IMG/VR virus record: IMGVR_UViG_3300002835_000050
Location: 50,551-114,550 of that record
Reading direction: 5' to 3' (one strand)
DNA: 64,000 bases
Source: a virus
The position numbers and the translations under genes were made by a program. This document shows positions 8,724 through 17,389 of this stretch, piece after piece (the stretch's first letter is position 1; each line of letters opens with the position of its first letter). Below the pieces are notes generated by a model that ran no database searches, was not told the DNA's origin, and was given only the letters and a program-made list of their open reading frames with translations.

Positions 8724-8756
8724 TCACAAATAATCCATTACCCAGTGAGTTCTCAT
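8724..8756 (-). pseudogene. Remnant of the original DNA polymerase start
   Basis: Reads MRTHWVMDYL then TGA. Residues RTHWVMD match residues 5-11 of the intact polymerase, but 4 of the 7 codons differ, all synonymously. Its ATG overlaps the stop of the upstream zinc-ribbon gene (ATGA), which is the expected spacing of the native polymerase start. The match ends just after GATT, where the HNH element begins. I read it as the cut-off 5' end of the resident polymerase gene. Confidence 0.8.
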
Positions 8757-8983
8757 GGTACTTTTTTAAATAGTTCTTCAAGTATAGGATCAAGTAATTT
8801 CTTAGTATCAATCCAGATTTTTGTTTCAGAAGGCATTTTAGCCTCACAGTTATTACAGTGCTCAACTCTTTCTGAATGTGTAGGACTACAACAAGAACAA
8901 GTAATAGGAAATCTAAAATAAGTTATTAATACTGGACCTTCCTTTTTACAATAGCGACACATTCCCCATGGTGCATTTCCCAT
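8753..8983 (-). CDS. Zinc-ribbon protein (76 aa)
   Basis: Contains CRYC, a CSCCSPTH cluster and HCNNC, enough for one or two zinc sites, followed by a helical C-terminal part (LLDPILEELFKKVP). Its stop overlaps the vestigial polymerase start by 4 bases, so before the HNH insertion it was probably translationally coupled to the polymerase. Specific role unknown. Confidence 0.7.
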   Translation of the reverse strand: MGNAPWGMCRYCKKEGPVLITYFRFPITCSCCSPTHSERVEHCNNCEAKMPSETKIWIDTKKLLDPILEELFKKVP

Positions 8984-9024
8984 AATATTGATGTTCAGTT
9001 AAGCTGTTCCCCCATTTAGTTAAA

Positions 9025-9053
9025 TAAAAAAAGGAGCAGTTAAACCACTCCTT
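9025..9053 (-). terminator. Factor-independent terminator
   Basis: Minus-strand stem AAGGAG/CTCCTT (9031-9053) with a partly paired loop, followed by T7. It ends the transcript of the gene at 9075-9446. Confidence 0.75.
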
Positions 9054-9074
9054 CTTTATATAGTTGTAGTTTAA

Positions 9075-9446
9075 TTACTTTGTTTTTTCTGCAGGAACTT
9101 CTGTTCCTAAAAATTGATTATAGTCAAAAGTCTTTGCATTAATAGCAAATAACTCTACTAAATCTTTAATAGCATCTGCATGCTCAATATAGAATTCTTG
9201 AAATACATCAACTTTATGTCTTTCTTCTTTACGGCCTTTTGCACCCATTGCTGGTTGACCATACTCATCTAACTTAGGAAGCATCTGTAAAGAAGTTCTT
9301 CTAATTTTAGAAATAATTACAAATACTTTTGTACCTGGATCAAAGATACATTCCACATATGGACATGTTGCATCAATAGGAACCATTCTAAAAGTTTGAC
9401 TTTCTTGCCATGTAGCTTGTACAAGCATCATTGTTTTTTCACTCAT
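9075..9446 (-). CDS. Hypothetical protein (123 aa)
   Basis: Starts MSEKTMMLVQATWQESQTF. A beta-rich N-terminal half (VECIFDPGTKVFVIISKI) is followed by a charged helical part ending FLGTEVPAEKTK. It is immediately followed by a terminator and lies in the replication module. The strand-rich core is compatible with a small DNA-binding or accessory fold, but no family is recognised. Confidence 0.7.
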   Translation of the reverse strand: MSEKTMMLVQATWQESQTFRMVPIDATCPYVECIFDPGTKVFVIISKIRRTSLQMLPKLDEYGQPAMGAKGRKEERHKVDVFQEFYIEHADAIKDLVELFAINAKTFDYNQFLGTEVPAEKTK

Positions 9447-9478
9447 TTTGTTAGTTTTTTTTATAAATATAGTGCAAA

Positions 9479-10045
9479 TTAATCTAGAATTTTTATATTT
9501 TCCAAATTTGTTACTTTAATAAGTAGATTTTCTTTTACTGCATCAGGCTTTTCACATAGTTCACTAACTTCTATTAGCAAACTAACCTCTACATTTAATA
9601 AAAGAGCATAATCTCCATAGTATTTTTCAGGAAATAAATAACTATTTACATAAACATGATTTGCACTATTATCATTAAAATAATTTAGAATTTTGCGCTT
9701 AATTTTTTCATTCATTTTACTATATCTGCCATTAATAAAATGGTCCCAATCAGTTTTTAAATCAGAAAAATCAAATATAAATACACTTGTTGTACTATCA
9801 ACTTCAATATAATCACAAAGTCTAGTATTTTTCATAAGTACATTGTTTTCAAATTGAATATACTCAGGAGAATTACTAGTATGATATACACAAACAAGTT
9901 TAGCATCCTCAGAGGAATACTTATTATCCCAGCTAACATAAGTTTCACTTGGAACTGCATAAGAACCTCTTTTAATATCTAAGAGCGGATACATAAATAT
10001 CTTAGACTTTTGGAAATATTTCCGGTAAAGCGCATTTAACCCCAT
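9479..10045 (-). CDS. Hypothetical protein (188 aa)
   Basis: Rich in Tyr, Asn, Ser and Lys, with alternating hydrophobic strands (TTSVFIFDFSDLKTDW, LLLNVEVSLLIEVSELC). No signal peptide or known motif. It follows the PD-(D/E)XK nuclease gene by 4 bases and is probably cotranscribed with it. Function unknown. Confidence 0.7.
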   Translation of the reverse strand: MGLNALYRKYFQKSKIFMYPLLDIKRGSYAVPSETYVSWDNKYSSEDAKLVCVYHTSNSPEYIQFENNVLMKNTRLCDYIEVDSTTSVFIFDFSDLKTDWDHFINGRYSKMNEKIKRKILNYFNDNSANHVYVNSYLFPEKYYGDYALLLNVEVSLLIEVSELCEKPDAVKENLLIKVTNLENIKILD

Positions 10046-10049
10046 AATT

Positions 10050-11057
10050 TTACAATTTTACATTACCCAATGCTAGGTCATATGGAAGATCATATCTTTT
10101 GTTATTATAATGCCATGTAACTTTTTCTATTACATGATCAAAATCAATCTTCCACTTCACTAGTGTTTCTTGAGACACTTGATAAGGATAAACTTGATTG
10201 TACTTATCAATTACTATAAAAGTAACTTCAAAGTTGTAGTCCTTAAATGCTGAGAAGTAATGCTTTGCCAGCTGTATATAAATAATGGCTTGAATCCAGT
10301 ATCTATAATACTCCACAGAATCAGGAAAATCTTGTATAGACTTACCCAGAGTCTTTAAATCATTTATAAAGATAGTTTTTGTATTGTGATCTATAACAAC
10401 ATTGTCAAGCATTCCATGATAGCCAAATGTTTGTTCACTTGGTTCGGCCTTAATAAATAACTCATTAAAAACTTCAATGGTTTTGTCATCTTCATCTTTG
10501 TCTAATTGTAACAGTGTTCTAATGTCCTGATTAGCTCTAAGCACTTCTACAGAAATTCTGCATGCTGCTAATGTTGGCTCATCAACTACTGTTTTATCTA
10601 AACTAGCTTTGAGGAATTCAAAATAATCAATGTTTTCTTGAGTTAAGATCTTGTCAATTCTTTGTTGATCAGTTTTAAGAGCTTGGTATAAGTTAACTGT
10701 AAGAAGTTGTGTAAGTATTTCTTGAGAGTAATCAGACAAATTTAATGAATTATTTCCTAATGTCAAGTGATATCTGAAAATATTATCAATAATTTTTTTT
10801 TGGCTATCCGTAGGGATCTTGCCAGGCATTGTTAAAAATTGTTTATCATAGTTCTCTTCCTCAAGTAACAAACAGTGCAGAACACGCCCTGCTACCAGGT
10901 GCGCGTCTGTACTGTCCTCTCTTTGGTTGAGCACATAATGATTGTAAAACATTACAGGGGAAAATAATAACTTATTAATCCCACTGTAACTAAAATAAAA
11001 CTTTTTCTTGTAGAAAACTTCAAGTTCATCAGAACCAGTCAATATCTGGAGTGCCAT
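10050..11057 (-). CDS. PD-(D/E)XK nuclease (exonuclease VIII/RecB-like)
   Basis: 335 aa. The N-terminal YFSYSGINKLLFSPVMFYNH and HLVAGRVLHCLLLEE match the 'Ys.S.l..l..cP..f ... G...H.lll' start of phage RecE/Cas4-type nucleases. The catalytic region is YHGMLDNVVID ... INDLKTLG, giving D...(x)DLK. It should act on DNA ends, probably in recombination together with the Sak4-like ATPase and the SSB-like protein of the same module. It overlaps the upstream acidic gene by 29 bases. Confidence 0.8.
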   Translation of the reverse strand: MALQILTGSDELEVFYKKKFYFSYSGINKLLFSPVMFYNHYVLNQREDSTDAHLVAGRVLHCLLLEEENYDKQFLTMPGKIPTDSQKKIIDNIFRYHLTLGNNSLNLSDYSQEILTQLLTVNLYQALKTDQQRIDKILTQENIDYFEFLKASLDKTVVDEPTLAACRISVEVLRANQDIRTLLQLDKDEDDKTIEVFNELFIKAEPSEQTFGYHGMLDNVVIDHNTKTIFINDLKTLGKSIQDFPDSVEYYRYWIQAIIYIQLAKHYFSAFKDYNFEVTFIVIDKYNQVYPYQVSQETLVKWKIDFDHVIEKVTWHYNNKRYDLPYDLALGNVKL

Positions 11058-12387
11058 TTGTGTCTATTTGATTGTTATTTAATTCAGATTCGGAAATTTC
11101 AGAAACAGCTTCTGGTTCTAATACATCTGTGTCATCTTCTTCTTCCTCTTCTAAAGTTAATGAAACTTCTATGTCTTCATTATCTACTCCATAAAGTAAA
11201 TGTGACACTTCTTCCTCACTGGCAACTTCAAAATTGTCTTCAGTTGCAAACTCAGATTCTGGAATTTCTTCTGTTATGTCTTCAATAACTTCTTCAACAG
11301 TTAGAATTTCAGATACTGGGTTTACAAAATCTTCTTGTATTCCATAAGTATAGTTACTATTAAGTTCAGCTAAAAGATCTGGAACAACAGAAATAGTTTT
11401 TACTGTAAAGAATGTGCTATCTCCTCTATTCTGGATATCTTTAGATGCATAAGTCAATAAGATATCAAGATTATCAGAAGTAAGTTGGCCTTTATCTATT
11501 AAAGAGTTTACTACTTTATCAATGTCAGTATCAAGATAGTTTTTATCTTTACCTAAATAACTAATTAAAGACTTAAAGTTGACATGAGTCTTAGTCTTTG
11601 AGCTACTAATATTATAAGCATACTTATAAAACAATAACTCTAGATAAATAAGACTTTCTGTATATTTAGAATTAGCCATGATTTCCATAGCAAGAACATG
11701 ATTATCAGTATCAGAACTATCTAACATTTCAGAAAGATGATCAAACATTACTTTGTCAATCTCAGTAGCATCTTCACCATTCAATACATTAATTACAGAA
11801 GATTCATCTAGTATAGTTTTATCTTGTAAAAATTTGTAAAGCTCTTGATACTCTTCTTTGACAATCATTAAGTTTTCACTATAACCAAAAGTCTCATCTT
11901 TAATAATTGAGTGCTCACTGTTTATCATTTCTTTTAGATTATAATCAACAGCAATGAGGTCTTCAGTATAAAATTCAAGAGATGTTTCAACCTTTTCTAT
12001 ATCATACTCATCCATTTTTGGTTTAACCAATTCAAAAAATGCTAAAAACTCTTTAATAGGACATTTATACAACCAATTTGTACTAGTCATTTCATTAAGA
12101 CTTTTCTTTGAACCAAAAAATACAGTTGCTTGATTGAAGTCTCTTACATTTTTAACATTGTGTTCAACACATACATTTTTAAACTTTACTCTAGGTACAT
12201 TTACATTTGGTAAAAAGAAAATTTTATCTCCTTTAGTTGGTGTATAAGGTATTTTATTCAAAGATAACTCATCTGAAATATCTTGTCCAAAACCTCCTAC
12301 ATGTAATTTAATACTAAATGATACGGTACCAATTTCATTTACATAGTCATATCTTGAGATTCCAGACTTTATTTGTAATATATTCAT
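11029..12387 (-). CDS. Large early protein with acidic C-terminus (452 aa)
   Basis: The N-terminal third looks beta-rich (GTVSFSIKLHVGGFG, KGDKIFFLPNVNVPRVKF) and carries a basic patch (RVKFKNVCVEH). The middle is helical. The last about 90 residues are Glu/Asp-rich (VSLTLEEEEEDDTDVLEPE) and end TNGTPDIDWF, resembling an SSB-type interaction tip. It sits between the AAA+/VWA pair and the nuclease, so a replication or recombination role is plausible, but no family is recognised. Confidence 0.65.
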   Translation of the reverse strand: MNILQIKSGISRYDYVNEIGTVSFSIKLHVGGFGQDISDELSLNKIPYTPTKGDKIFFLPNVNVPRVKFKNVCVEHNVKNVRDFNQATVFFGSKKSLNEMTSTNWLYKCPIKEFLAFFELVKPKMDEYDIEKVETSLEFYTEDLIAVDYNLKEMINSEHSIIKDETFGYSENLMIVKEEYQELYKFLQDKTILDESSVINVLNGEDATEIDKVMFDHLSEMLDSSDTDNHVLAMEIMANSKYTESLIYLELLFYKYAYNISSSKTKTHVNFKSLISYLGKDKNYLDTDIDKVVNSLIDKGQLTSDNLDILLTYASKDIQNRGDSTFFTVKTISVVPDLLAELNSNYTYGIQEDFVNPVSEILTVEEVIEDITEEIPESEFATEDNFEVASEEEVSHLLYGVDNEDIEVSLTLEEEEEDDTDVLEPEAVSEISESELNNNQIDTNGTPDIDWF

Positions 12388-12393
12388 AATTAA

Positions 12394-12422
12394 AAATTAA
12401 AAAGGGGAGTTTTACCTCCCCT
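12394..12422 (-). terminator. Factor-independent terminator
   Basis: Minus-strand stem AGGGGAG/CTCCCCT (12403-12422) followed by a T-rich run. It closes the MoxR/VWA transcript. Confidence 0.8.
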
Positions 12423-12432
12423 GTTAAACAAT

Positions 12433-13602
12433 TTATTGTACAGCCATTTTGACTACATTAGTATTCATCATCATTTTAGAGAACTTGTTTTTGTTTCCAT
12501 TAACAATCTCTTTGACCATATAATATCTTAAGTCATTTGTAAATGCATCACAGTCAGTAGTTAACTTAACTAATCTATTAATCATTGCATCCGGTACTGG
12601 TTTAGTATCAGCATAAGTCAATGAATAATTAATCAATCTGGTAGCAATAACACTAGAGATATCTGCTCTAAAGTCATCATCTTTACCTACTGCACCTGTT
12701 AAAGCTCCCATAACATAAGCTTCATCTTTTGTAAAGGTATCTTCCGGAGATATAATTCTATCTAATTTGTTATTAATAAACATAGTAAACATACTAGAGA
12801 AATCAACACCAACTGAACCTTCACCAATCATTTGGATTAACGGAAGATCATCTTCAAACTTAGGAATAGAACTAATACCATTAAAGAAAGTAGTCACAGA
12901 TCTTGGATTAACTCTTTGAGTTACAAGTTCTGGATTCATCAACATAAAGTTAATACATCTACCATCAATCTTAGCTTGTTCTGCCCATTTAGCCCATACA
13001 TTTACATCATACTTCAACTCAACAGAAATAAATCTTGTTTTCTGAGCTACATCTAGACTAGTAACATTATAGTCACCATTGTCTGGATTAGTAGTCAAGA
13101 TAACATGCCAGTTCTTTGGTAACTTCCAAGAAACATATTCTTGTCTATCTAATATTTCCATAGTTGCTTGCATAAAGCGGTGATCAGCTCTAGTATAATC
13201 ATCTAATACTAAGAAACCACCTTCACCTTTACCTTGAATCCATTCCGGAGCAGCATGAGACATGCGTTTATCTACAATCTTAAAGCCTGCTTTTTGAGCT
13301 GCTTGAATCTGTGCTTCATTAATCCATTTAGTTTGCCCTTCAGCATTCTGGATTTGAAATTCTTTTACAGGAAAACCTACTAAATCACCTAATTCTTCTA
13401 ACTGAGATAAATTAAGTTTTACTACTTGCATGTTTAACTCTTTACCCAACTGCATAATAGCTGAAGTCTTACCAAGACCAGCATCACCTTCAATATTAAT
13501 AGCCACAGGAACTTTTCCTTCAGTCTGGATATGTTGGTTATTCTTAACCATGTGTTTAATAAAACTTTTTAATTCTTCTACATTTAATTGAACTTGACTC
13601 AT
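12433..13602 (-). CDS. MoxR-type AAA+ ATPase
   Basis: 389 aa. Walker A is GDAGLGKTSAI near residues 31-41. Walker B GGFLVLDDYTRAD is followed by the MoxR-typical FMQATMEILDRQ segment. Sensor 1 is ILTTNPDN, then a TRFISVEL strand and RSVTTF. MoxR ATPases remodel or activate protein partners and are nearly always paired with a VWA protein, as here (11-base gap, ATPase downstream). In a phage early module the pair could assemble or unload replication complexes or act on a host target; the substrate is unknown. Confidence 0.85.
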   Translation of the reverse strand: MSQVQLNVEELKSFIKHMVKNNQHIQTEGKVPVAINIEGDAGLGKTSAIMQLGKELNMQVVKLNLSQLEELGDLVGFPVKEFQIQNAEGQTKWINEAQIQAAQKAGFKIVDKRMSHAAPEWIQGKGEGGFLVLDDYTRADHRFMQATMEILDRQEYVSWKLPKNWHVILTTNPDNGDYNVTSLDVAQKTRFISVELKYDVNVWAKWAEQAKIDGRCINFMLMNPELVTQRVNPRSVTTFFNGISSIPKFEDDLPLIQMIGEGSVGVDFSSMFTMFINNKLDRIISPEDTFTKDEAYVMGALTGAVGKDDDFRADISSVIATRLINYSLTYADTKPVPDAMINRLVKLTTDCDAFTNDLRYYMVKEIVNGNKNKFSKMMMNTNVVKMAVQ

Positions 13603-13613
13603 AATTCTTTTTT

Positions 13614-14927
13614 TTATAATTCTAACTTAATAACTTTACCCGGAAGATCATTATTCATTTCTGATCTTTCTGATATAACCCATAGGACATTACCTTTAGG
13701 TCTAACTGAAGCATCACATTCACCATCTGTAAAATATACTAGACTGGTAAACTCTCTCTGATGTTCATTATAATATTCTAAGACAGGATCAAATTGTGTT
13801 CCTCCTCTACCATGAACTTCAAGTTCATTCTTTCCTTTATAAGATTCAATACTACGGATACTAGTATCACACTGTATTATAGTAATATCTACTCCTGCTT
13901 TATAAATATGATGTATCTCAGACATAAACTCAGTCAATTCATCATTACTTACAGAACCTGAAGTATCAATAGCTAATAGCATGTGTTGTTTCATCTTTAT
14001 CTTAAGACCTGGATTGTCAGAGAATCTTCTATTCTCTTTTCTTCTAATCTTTTTAGTATAAACTTTTGAACTAACACCGGTAAATCTTCTGATATATCCG
14101 CGCCAATCAAATTTAGCTGCAGTAATTTCATCTAATTTAATAACACCATCAATCTCACCAGGTATAGTACCTCTTTTCTTTATAGTTTGATCTTTAGCAT
14201 CAGATAAAACTTTTTGCAATTGCTTTTCAATTAACTTTTGCTCAGCTTCAGTAAGATTCTCAAAGTCTTCCCATGTACTATGATCAGGCATTCCATCATT
14301 ATCTCCTTGATCCATTTGATCACATAGAGCATCAAAATTAGAATCACCTGAAGTACCAGTTTGATCTTTCTTATCCTTAGCTTCTCTTAGCTTATCATAA
14401 TAATAATTAGCACCTGCTTTAATATCTAGATTTAGATCAGCATAATCTTCTAACATTACACCTCTTGGCGGAAGTTTATCAGCAATTGCTTTTAGTTCCT
14501 CTAGTGTAGCATTATTTTCTTTAGCATATTCTAATTCAAGCTGTACAGCTGTTTTAAGAGCATTAAAACCATCAGCTGATAACTCGGCTCCTGGAAGCCA
14601 TGTTCTATCAATATACTGATTGATTTCCATATCCATAGCAATGTTTGCTAGTCTCTTATCTGAATACTTAAAGTATGTAGTAAGATGACCAAATGCAATA
14701 TGCAATAATTCATGTTTAAGTAGACCTAGTCTATGTTCTTCACTAAGACTCATCCAAAATGTTTCATTTATACATAACTGATAATTGATACCATTTTTAC
14801 TTACACCAGCTGTTGGGACTCTTTTGTCATCCCATAGCTTGTTTAACATAATGAGAAAGAACCCGTAATAGGGCTCTTTCAACATTAAATCTTTACATAT
14901 TTTACTAAGACTTTGTTGTTTAGTCAT
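13614..14927 (-). CDS. VWA-domain protein with metallopeptidase-like N-terminus
   Basis: 437 aa. The N-terminal part has LLKHELLHIAFGHL, a zincin-like HExxH (as HELLH) found in the DUF2201 VWA family. A Gly/Asp/Lys linker follows. The C-terminal VWA domain carries a MIDAS-type DTSGSVS near residue 320 plus YFTDGE. Such proteins partner a MoxR ATPase, encoded just downstream. Whether the HELLH site is catalytic cannot be told. It overlaps the next upstream gene by 8 bases. Confidence 0.82.
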   Translation of the reverse strand: MTKQQSLSKICKDLMLKEPYYGFFLIMLNKLWDDKRVPTAGVSKNGINYQLCINETFWMSLSEEHRLGLLKHELLHIAFGHLTTYFKYSDKRLANIAMDMEINQYIDRTWLPGAELSADGFNALKTAVQLELEYAKENNATLEELKAIADKLPPRGVMLEDYADLNLDIKAGANYYYDKLREAKDKKDQTGTSGDSNFDALCDQMDQGDNDGMPDHSTWEDFENLTEAEQKLIEKQLQKVLSDAKDQTIKKRGTIPGEIDGVIKLDEITAAKFDWRGYIRRFTGVSSKVYTKKIRRKENRRFSDNPGLKIKMKQHMLLAIDTSGSVSNDELTEFMSEIHHIYKAGVDITIIQCDTSIRSIESYKGKNELEVHGRGGTQFDPVLEYYNEHQREFTSLVYFTDGECDASVRPKGNVLWVISERSEMNNDLPGKVIKLEL

Positions 14928-15330
14928 TTCCTTTTAGTTTAATGGAAACTTCAAATTTCTCAGCTGGATAACCCATCTGACCTAAGAAGCCAATCATATT
15001 TTCAGTAAACAATTCCATGAAAAGTTCAATAGATTGATTACTAGCTTTACCTTCTGTCATTGCTGATAGACAAGAACCAGTGCTTAACTCAGCACCTTCT
15101 TCTTTAGTAAATTTAGTTACAGCATTTCTAATTGCTATTTCACAAGTAGGACATGCTGTTTCCCATTCTTTTATAGATAACTTACCATATTTATATAATA
15201 CAATAAGTTCACCTAAATATTTTTCTGTGTCAACTCCTTTAAGAGCTTCAAATGCCACCACAGCATTTTCATTATCTGTAGAACGTAACATGTTCAACAG
15301 GTTCTTTGTTTCTTCTTTGCTAAAAATCAT
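14920..15330 (-). CDS. Hypothetical protein (136 aa)
   Basis: Mostly helical (FSKEETKNLLNMLRSTDNE onward), with a CPTC motif near residue 60 and a single Cys in LSTGSCLSAM. It immediately precedes the VWA gene with an 8-base overlap, so it may belong to the same complex. Function unknown. Confidence 0.68.
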   Translation of the reverse strand: MIFSKEETKNLLNMLRSTDNENAVVAFEALKGVDTEKYLGELIVLYKYGKLSIKEWETACPTCEIAIRNAVTKFTKEEGAELSTGSCLSAMTEGKASNQSIELFMELFTENMIGFLGQMGYPAEKFEVSIKLKGND

Positions 15331-15331
15331 A

Positions 15332-15454
15332 TCATTTAATATTTAAAAAGGTAATCAAATCTTGAACTTTTTCCATTATCTCATCTTTAAGTTCATCTGT
15401 AAGTGTTTGTAATTCTAAATTGTACAACCACTCATTAAATTCATCTTCTGTCAT
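15332..15454 (-). CDS. Small acidic protein (40 aa)
   Basis: Short ORF MTEDEFNEWLYNLELQTL..., probably a single amphipathic helix pair. It is linked 1 base before the next gene and overlaps the stop of the upstream gene (TGATG), and this tight packing supports it being real. Function unknown. Confidence 0.5.
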   Translation of the reverse strand: MTEDEFNEWLYNLELQTLTDELKDEIMEKVQDLITFLNIK

Positions 15455-15795
15455 CAGTCTTCAATTTTAAGTGTTTTAATCATCCATTCTGTGGGTGTAT
15501 TAATATTATCCACCCATTCTTTTGCACTTGGAATATATCCATTGCAATCTTCTTTTACATGTTGTTCTCCAACATATCTTATGTAGACTCTTTTGCCTAC
15601 AGAATTTACAAAATAAGTACCAAAAGTTTTTTCACATTCAAATATACCCTCACTATGATGACGGAACATTCTATGTTTACTGTGACCAATCCAGGCCTTT
15701 GTAGCATCAAACCATTCATGAATATGCATATATTCTGATGGTTCACCACCCCATTTACGGGCACTGCTTCTACTATGATCATATGGGTGTGACAT
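15454..15795 (-). CDS. DUF6915-like hypothetical protein (113 aa)
   Basis: Starts MSHPYDHSRSSARKWGG and is rich in His, Trp and Tyr (HIHEWFDATKAWIGHSKHRMFRHHSEG, then RYVGEQHVKEDC and PSAKEWVDNI). The conserved-looking His cluster suggests a metal site. Small proteins of this type (HxHxWxDxxK...RHHSxG...GxxxxxKDWV) occur widely in phages, but the function is not known to me. The family name is a low-confidence recollection. Confidence 0.65.
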   Translation of the reverse strand: MSHPYDHSRSSARKWGGEPSEYMHIHEWFDATKAWIGHSKHRMFRHHSEGIFECEKTFGTYFVNSVGKRVYIRYVGEQHVKEDCNGYIPSAKEWVDNINTPTEWMIKTLKIED

Positions 15796-15796
15796 A

Positions 15797-16054
15797 TTAC
15801 AAATTTTTAAATTCTTTTTCTAGATCTAATATCTCCAAAGTAATACTGTCATATTCTTTTTTAATTAGATCATCTATACCTTCTTTATCATATAAAGACA
15901 CTTCATTTTTTCTAGAAAAAGATCCCGTTGAATAATTTACTACTGCTGATATAGAACAAGATTTTAGAGCATTTTCAAGTCCTCTCTGTCTAAATTTAAG
16001 AGTATTAATCTTTTCTTGTAATTCTTTAGCTTCTTTAAATTTTAATTCATCCAT
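15797..16054 (-). CDS. Coiled-coil hypothetical protein (85 aa)
   Basis: Charged helical protein (LKFKEAKELQEKINTLKFRQ ... ITLEILDLEKEFKNL), likely a short coiled coil with a polar middle. Overlaps the upstream gene by 8 bases. No known function. Confidence 0.6.
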   Translation of the reverse strand: MDELKFKEAKELQEKINTLKFRQRGLENALKSCSISAVVNYSTGSFSRKNEVSLYDKEGIDDLIKKEYDSITLEILDLEKEFKNL

Positions 16055-16478
16055 TATAGTCTAAAGTTTGATTAATTAAATTACCAGCATGAGTATAGTG
16101 CTCTGTATTAGTAATATAAACTGAGTTATCAATTGTATATTTACCAGAAGGAACAAGAATAGACAACACACCATAACCTCCATCATTGTTCCACCAATCC
16201 TCAATATCACCAAGAATTTTATCATTGGCAAAATCTTCAATATCTGAATAAATTCCACTATCAAGATCACTTAAATTTGGAGCTGCGTCATGTCCATATG
16301 TAGGTAATTCTGAAATATAATCAAATGCTATTTCTTCATCTTTATCTAAAGTTTGAGTAGTATACATAATACTGTCAATACATCCTGAATCACCACCACC
16401 AGAATATTCTACTCTAATACCGGTCACACCACGGTCAGCCAACTGTAATAGAAGGCCTGTCATATCAATTTCTGTCAT
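16047..16478 (-). CDS. Acidic phage protein (143 aa)
   Basis: Contains GVTGIRVEYSGGGDSGCIDS, a pattern seen in small phage proteins of unknown function, followed by an Asp/Tyr-rich body (DIEDWWNNDGGYG) and HYTHAGNLINQ at the end. No enzymatic motif that I recognise. It overlaps the genes on either side by a few bases. Confidence 0.65.
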   Translation of the reverse strand: MTEIDMTGLLLQLADRGVTGIRVEYSGGGDSGCIDSIMYTTQTLDKDEEIAFDYISELPTYGHDAAPNLSDLDSGIYSDIEDFANDKILGDIEDWWNNDGGYGVLSILVPSGKYTIDNSVYITNTEHYTHAGNLINQTLDYNG

Positions 16479-16690
16479 AATTTTGCTTTTTGTATAAAAT
16501 ATTTTGCTACTTCAGGAATGTGTTTCTTGTAATAAGGTTGATTATCCTTACACCAAGTTTTTACTTCCTCTTTACTCTTAAATGGCTTTTGCCAAGAGTT
16601 ATTATTCATAATCATATTAAATGTTGGTTCTAGCTCATCAATAAATGCTTGAACTGTCCAACCTTCCCTGATATGTCTGTCATTACTCAT
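16475..16690 (-). CDS. Hypothetical protein (71 aa)
   Basis: The start MSNDRHIREGWTVQAFID at 16690 is chosen because the longer frame would run 68 bases into the upstream nuclease gene. Features EEVKTWCKDNQPYYKKHIP and a helical C-terminus. Function unknown. Confidence 0.6.
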   Translation of the reverse strand: MSNDRHIREGWTVQAFIDELEPTFNMIMNNNSWQKPFKSKEEVKTWCKDNQPYYKKHIPEVAKYFIQKAKL

Positions 16691-16691
16691 A

Positions 16692-17117
16692 TTATTTTGT
16701 TTTAAAAAAGCGTCCCAAGATATTCCCATTAAGGAATCCTTCTTTTTCAAGCACTTCATATTTAAACTGGTGCTTTACTTCTTGATAAGTCAATTCCATT
16801 GCTGAGTAGCAAATCATTAGAATTTCCCTTTTAATTACAACACCTGCTTTGTGAGCATCTTTAAGAGTTTTATTACTACTATAGTATTTCATAAAGTCAG
16901 GTCTAAGTTCCCGGGTGTATTTCTTTAACCTCTTGTCAGTAGACATAGCCAAAGCTTTCTTACCCATAGGTTTTTTTATATTAGCAAAGAAGTTCTTCTT
17001 GCCAATGTATGCAACAGACTTACCATCAATGATAGCAGTCATAATGTAAATGAATCCAATACCTCCTTCTGGAATACAGGAATCATCAAACTCTTTACCT
17101 TTATATATCCAACTCAT
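16692..17117 (-). CDS. SegE-like GIY-YIG endonuclease
   Basis: 141 aa. EGGIGFIYIMTAIIDGKSVA followed by YIGKKNFFANIKKP is the GIY-YIG-type core of SegE-like phage nucleases (Y...YIGKK.F). KYTRELRPDFMKYYSSNKTL supplies the downstream basic and aromatic residues. These proteins nick or cut DNA and often act as homing enzymes, though some appear to be resident phage genes. It fits neatly between neighbours with short overlaps. Confidence 0.7.
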   Translation of the reverse strand: MSWIYKGKEFDDSCIPEGGIGFIYIMTAIIDGKSVAYIGKKNFFANIKKPMGKKALAMSTDKRLKKYTRELRPDFMKYYSSNKTLKDAHKAGVVIKREILMICYSAMELTYQEVKHQFKYEVLEKEGFLNGNILGRFFKTK

Positions 17118-17389
17118 ACATATTTTATAGTTAAATGATAAACATCTATTCTTAATCTTAACTCCATGTTCTCTAACTCAAATATTGCAAGCTTTTTATT
17201 TAACTCTTCAACTTGTTCTTCAAGAAGTTCATTTTGTTCTCCAAGAGTTTCAATTTGATCTTTTAAATCACCAATTTCAGTATTTACATCTTCTAATTCT
17301 CTTTCAATTTTTTCTCTTAGATTATCAAATTCATATCTTGCAGAAGAGATATGATCTTCTAAATCATTCATTGATTTTTCTAAACTCAT
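17114..17389 (-). CDS. Coiled-coil protein (91 aa)
   Basis: A nearly continuous heptad pattern (LREKIERELEDVNTEIGDLK, then LGEQNELLEEQVEELNKKL) indicates a long parallel coiled coil, ending in a short strand-like tail. Overlaps the primase gene by 4 bases. Probably a scaffold or adaptor; role unknown. Confidence 0.65.
   Translation of the reverse strand: MSLEKSMNDLEDHISSARYEFDNLREKIERELEDVNTEIGDLKDQIETLGEQNELLEEQVEELNKKLAIFELENMELRLRIDVYHLTIKYV

Noticed and set aside
8230-8756. HNH gene lying within a self-splicing intron of the polymerase
   Set aside because: The polymerase start is present twice and the second copy is a full working start overlapping the HNH stop; no intron core is visible and no splicing is needed.
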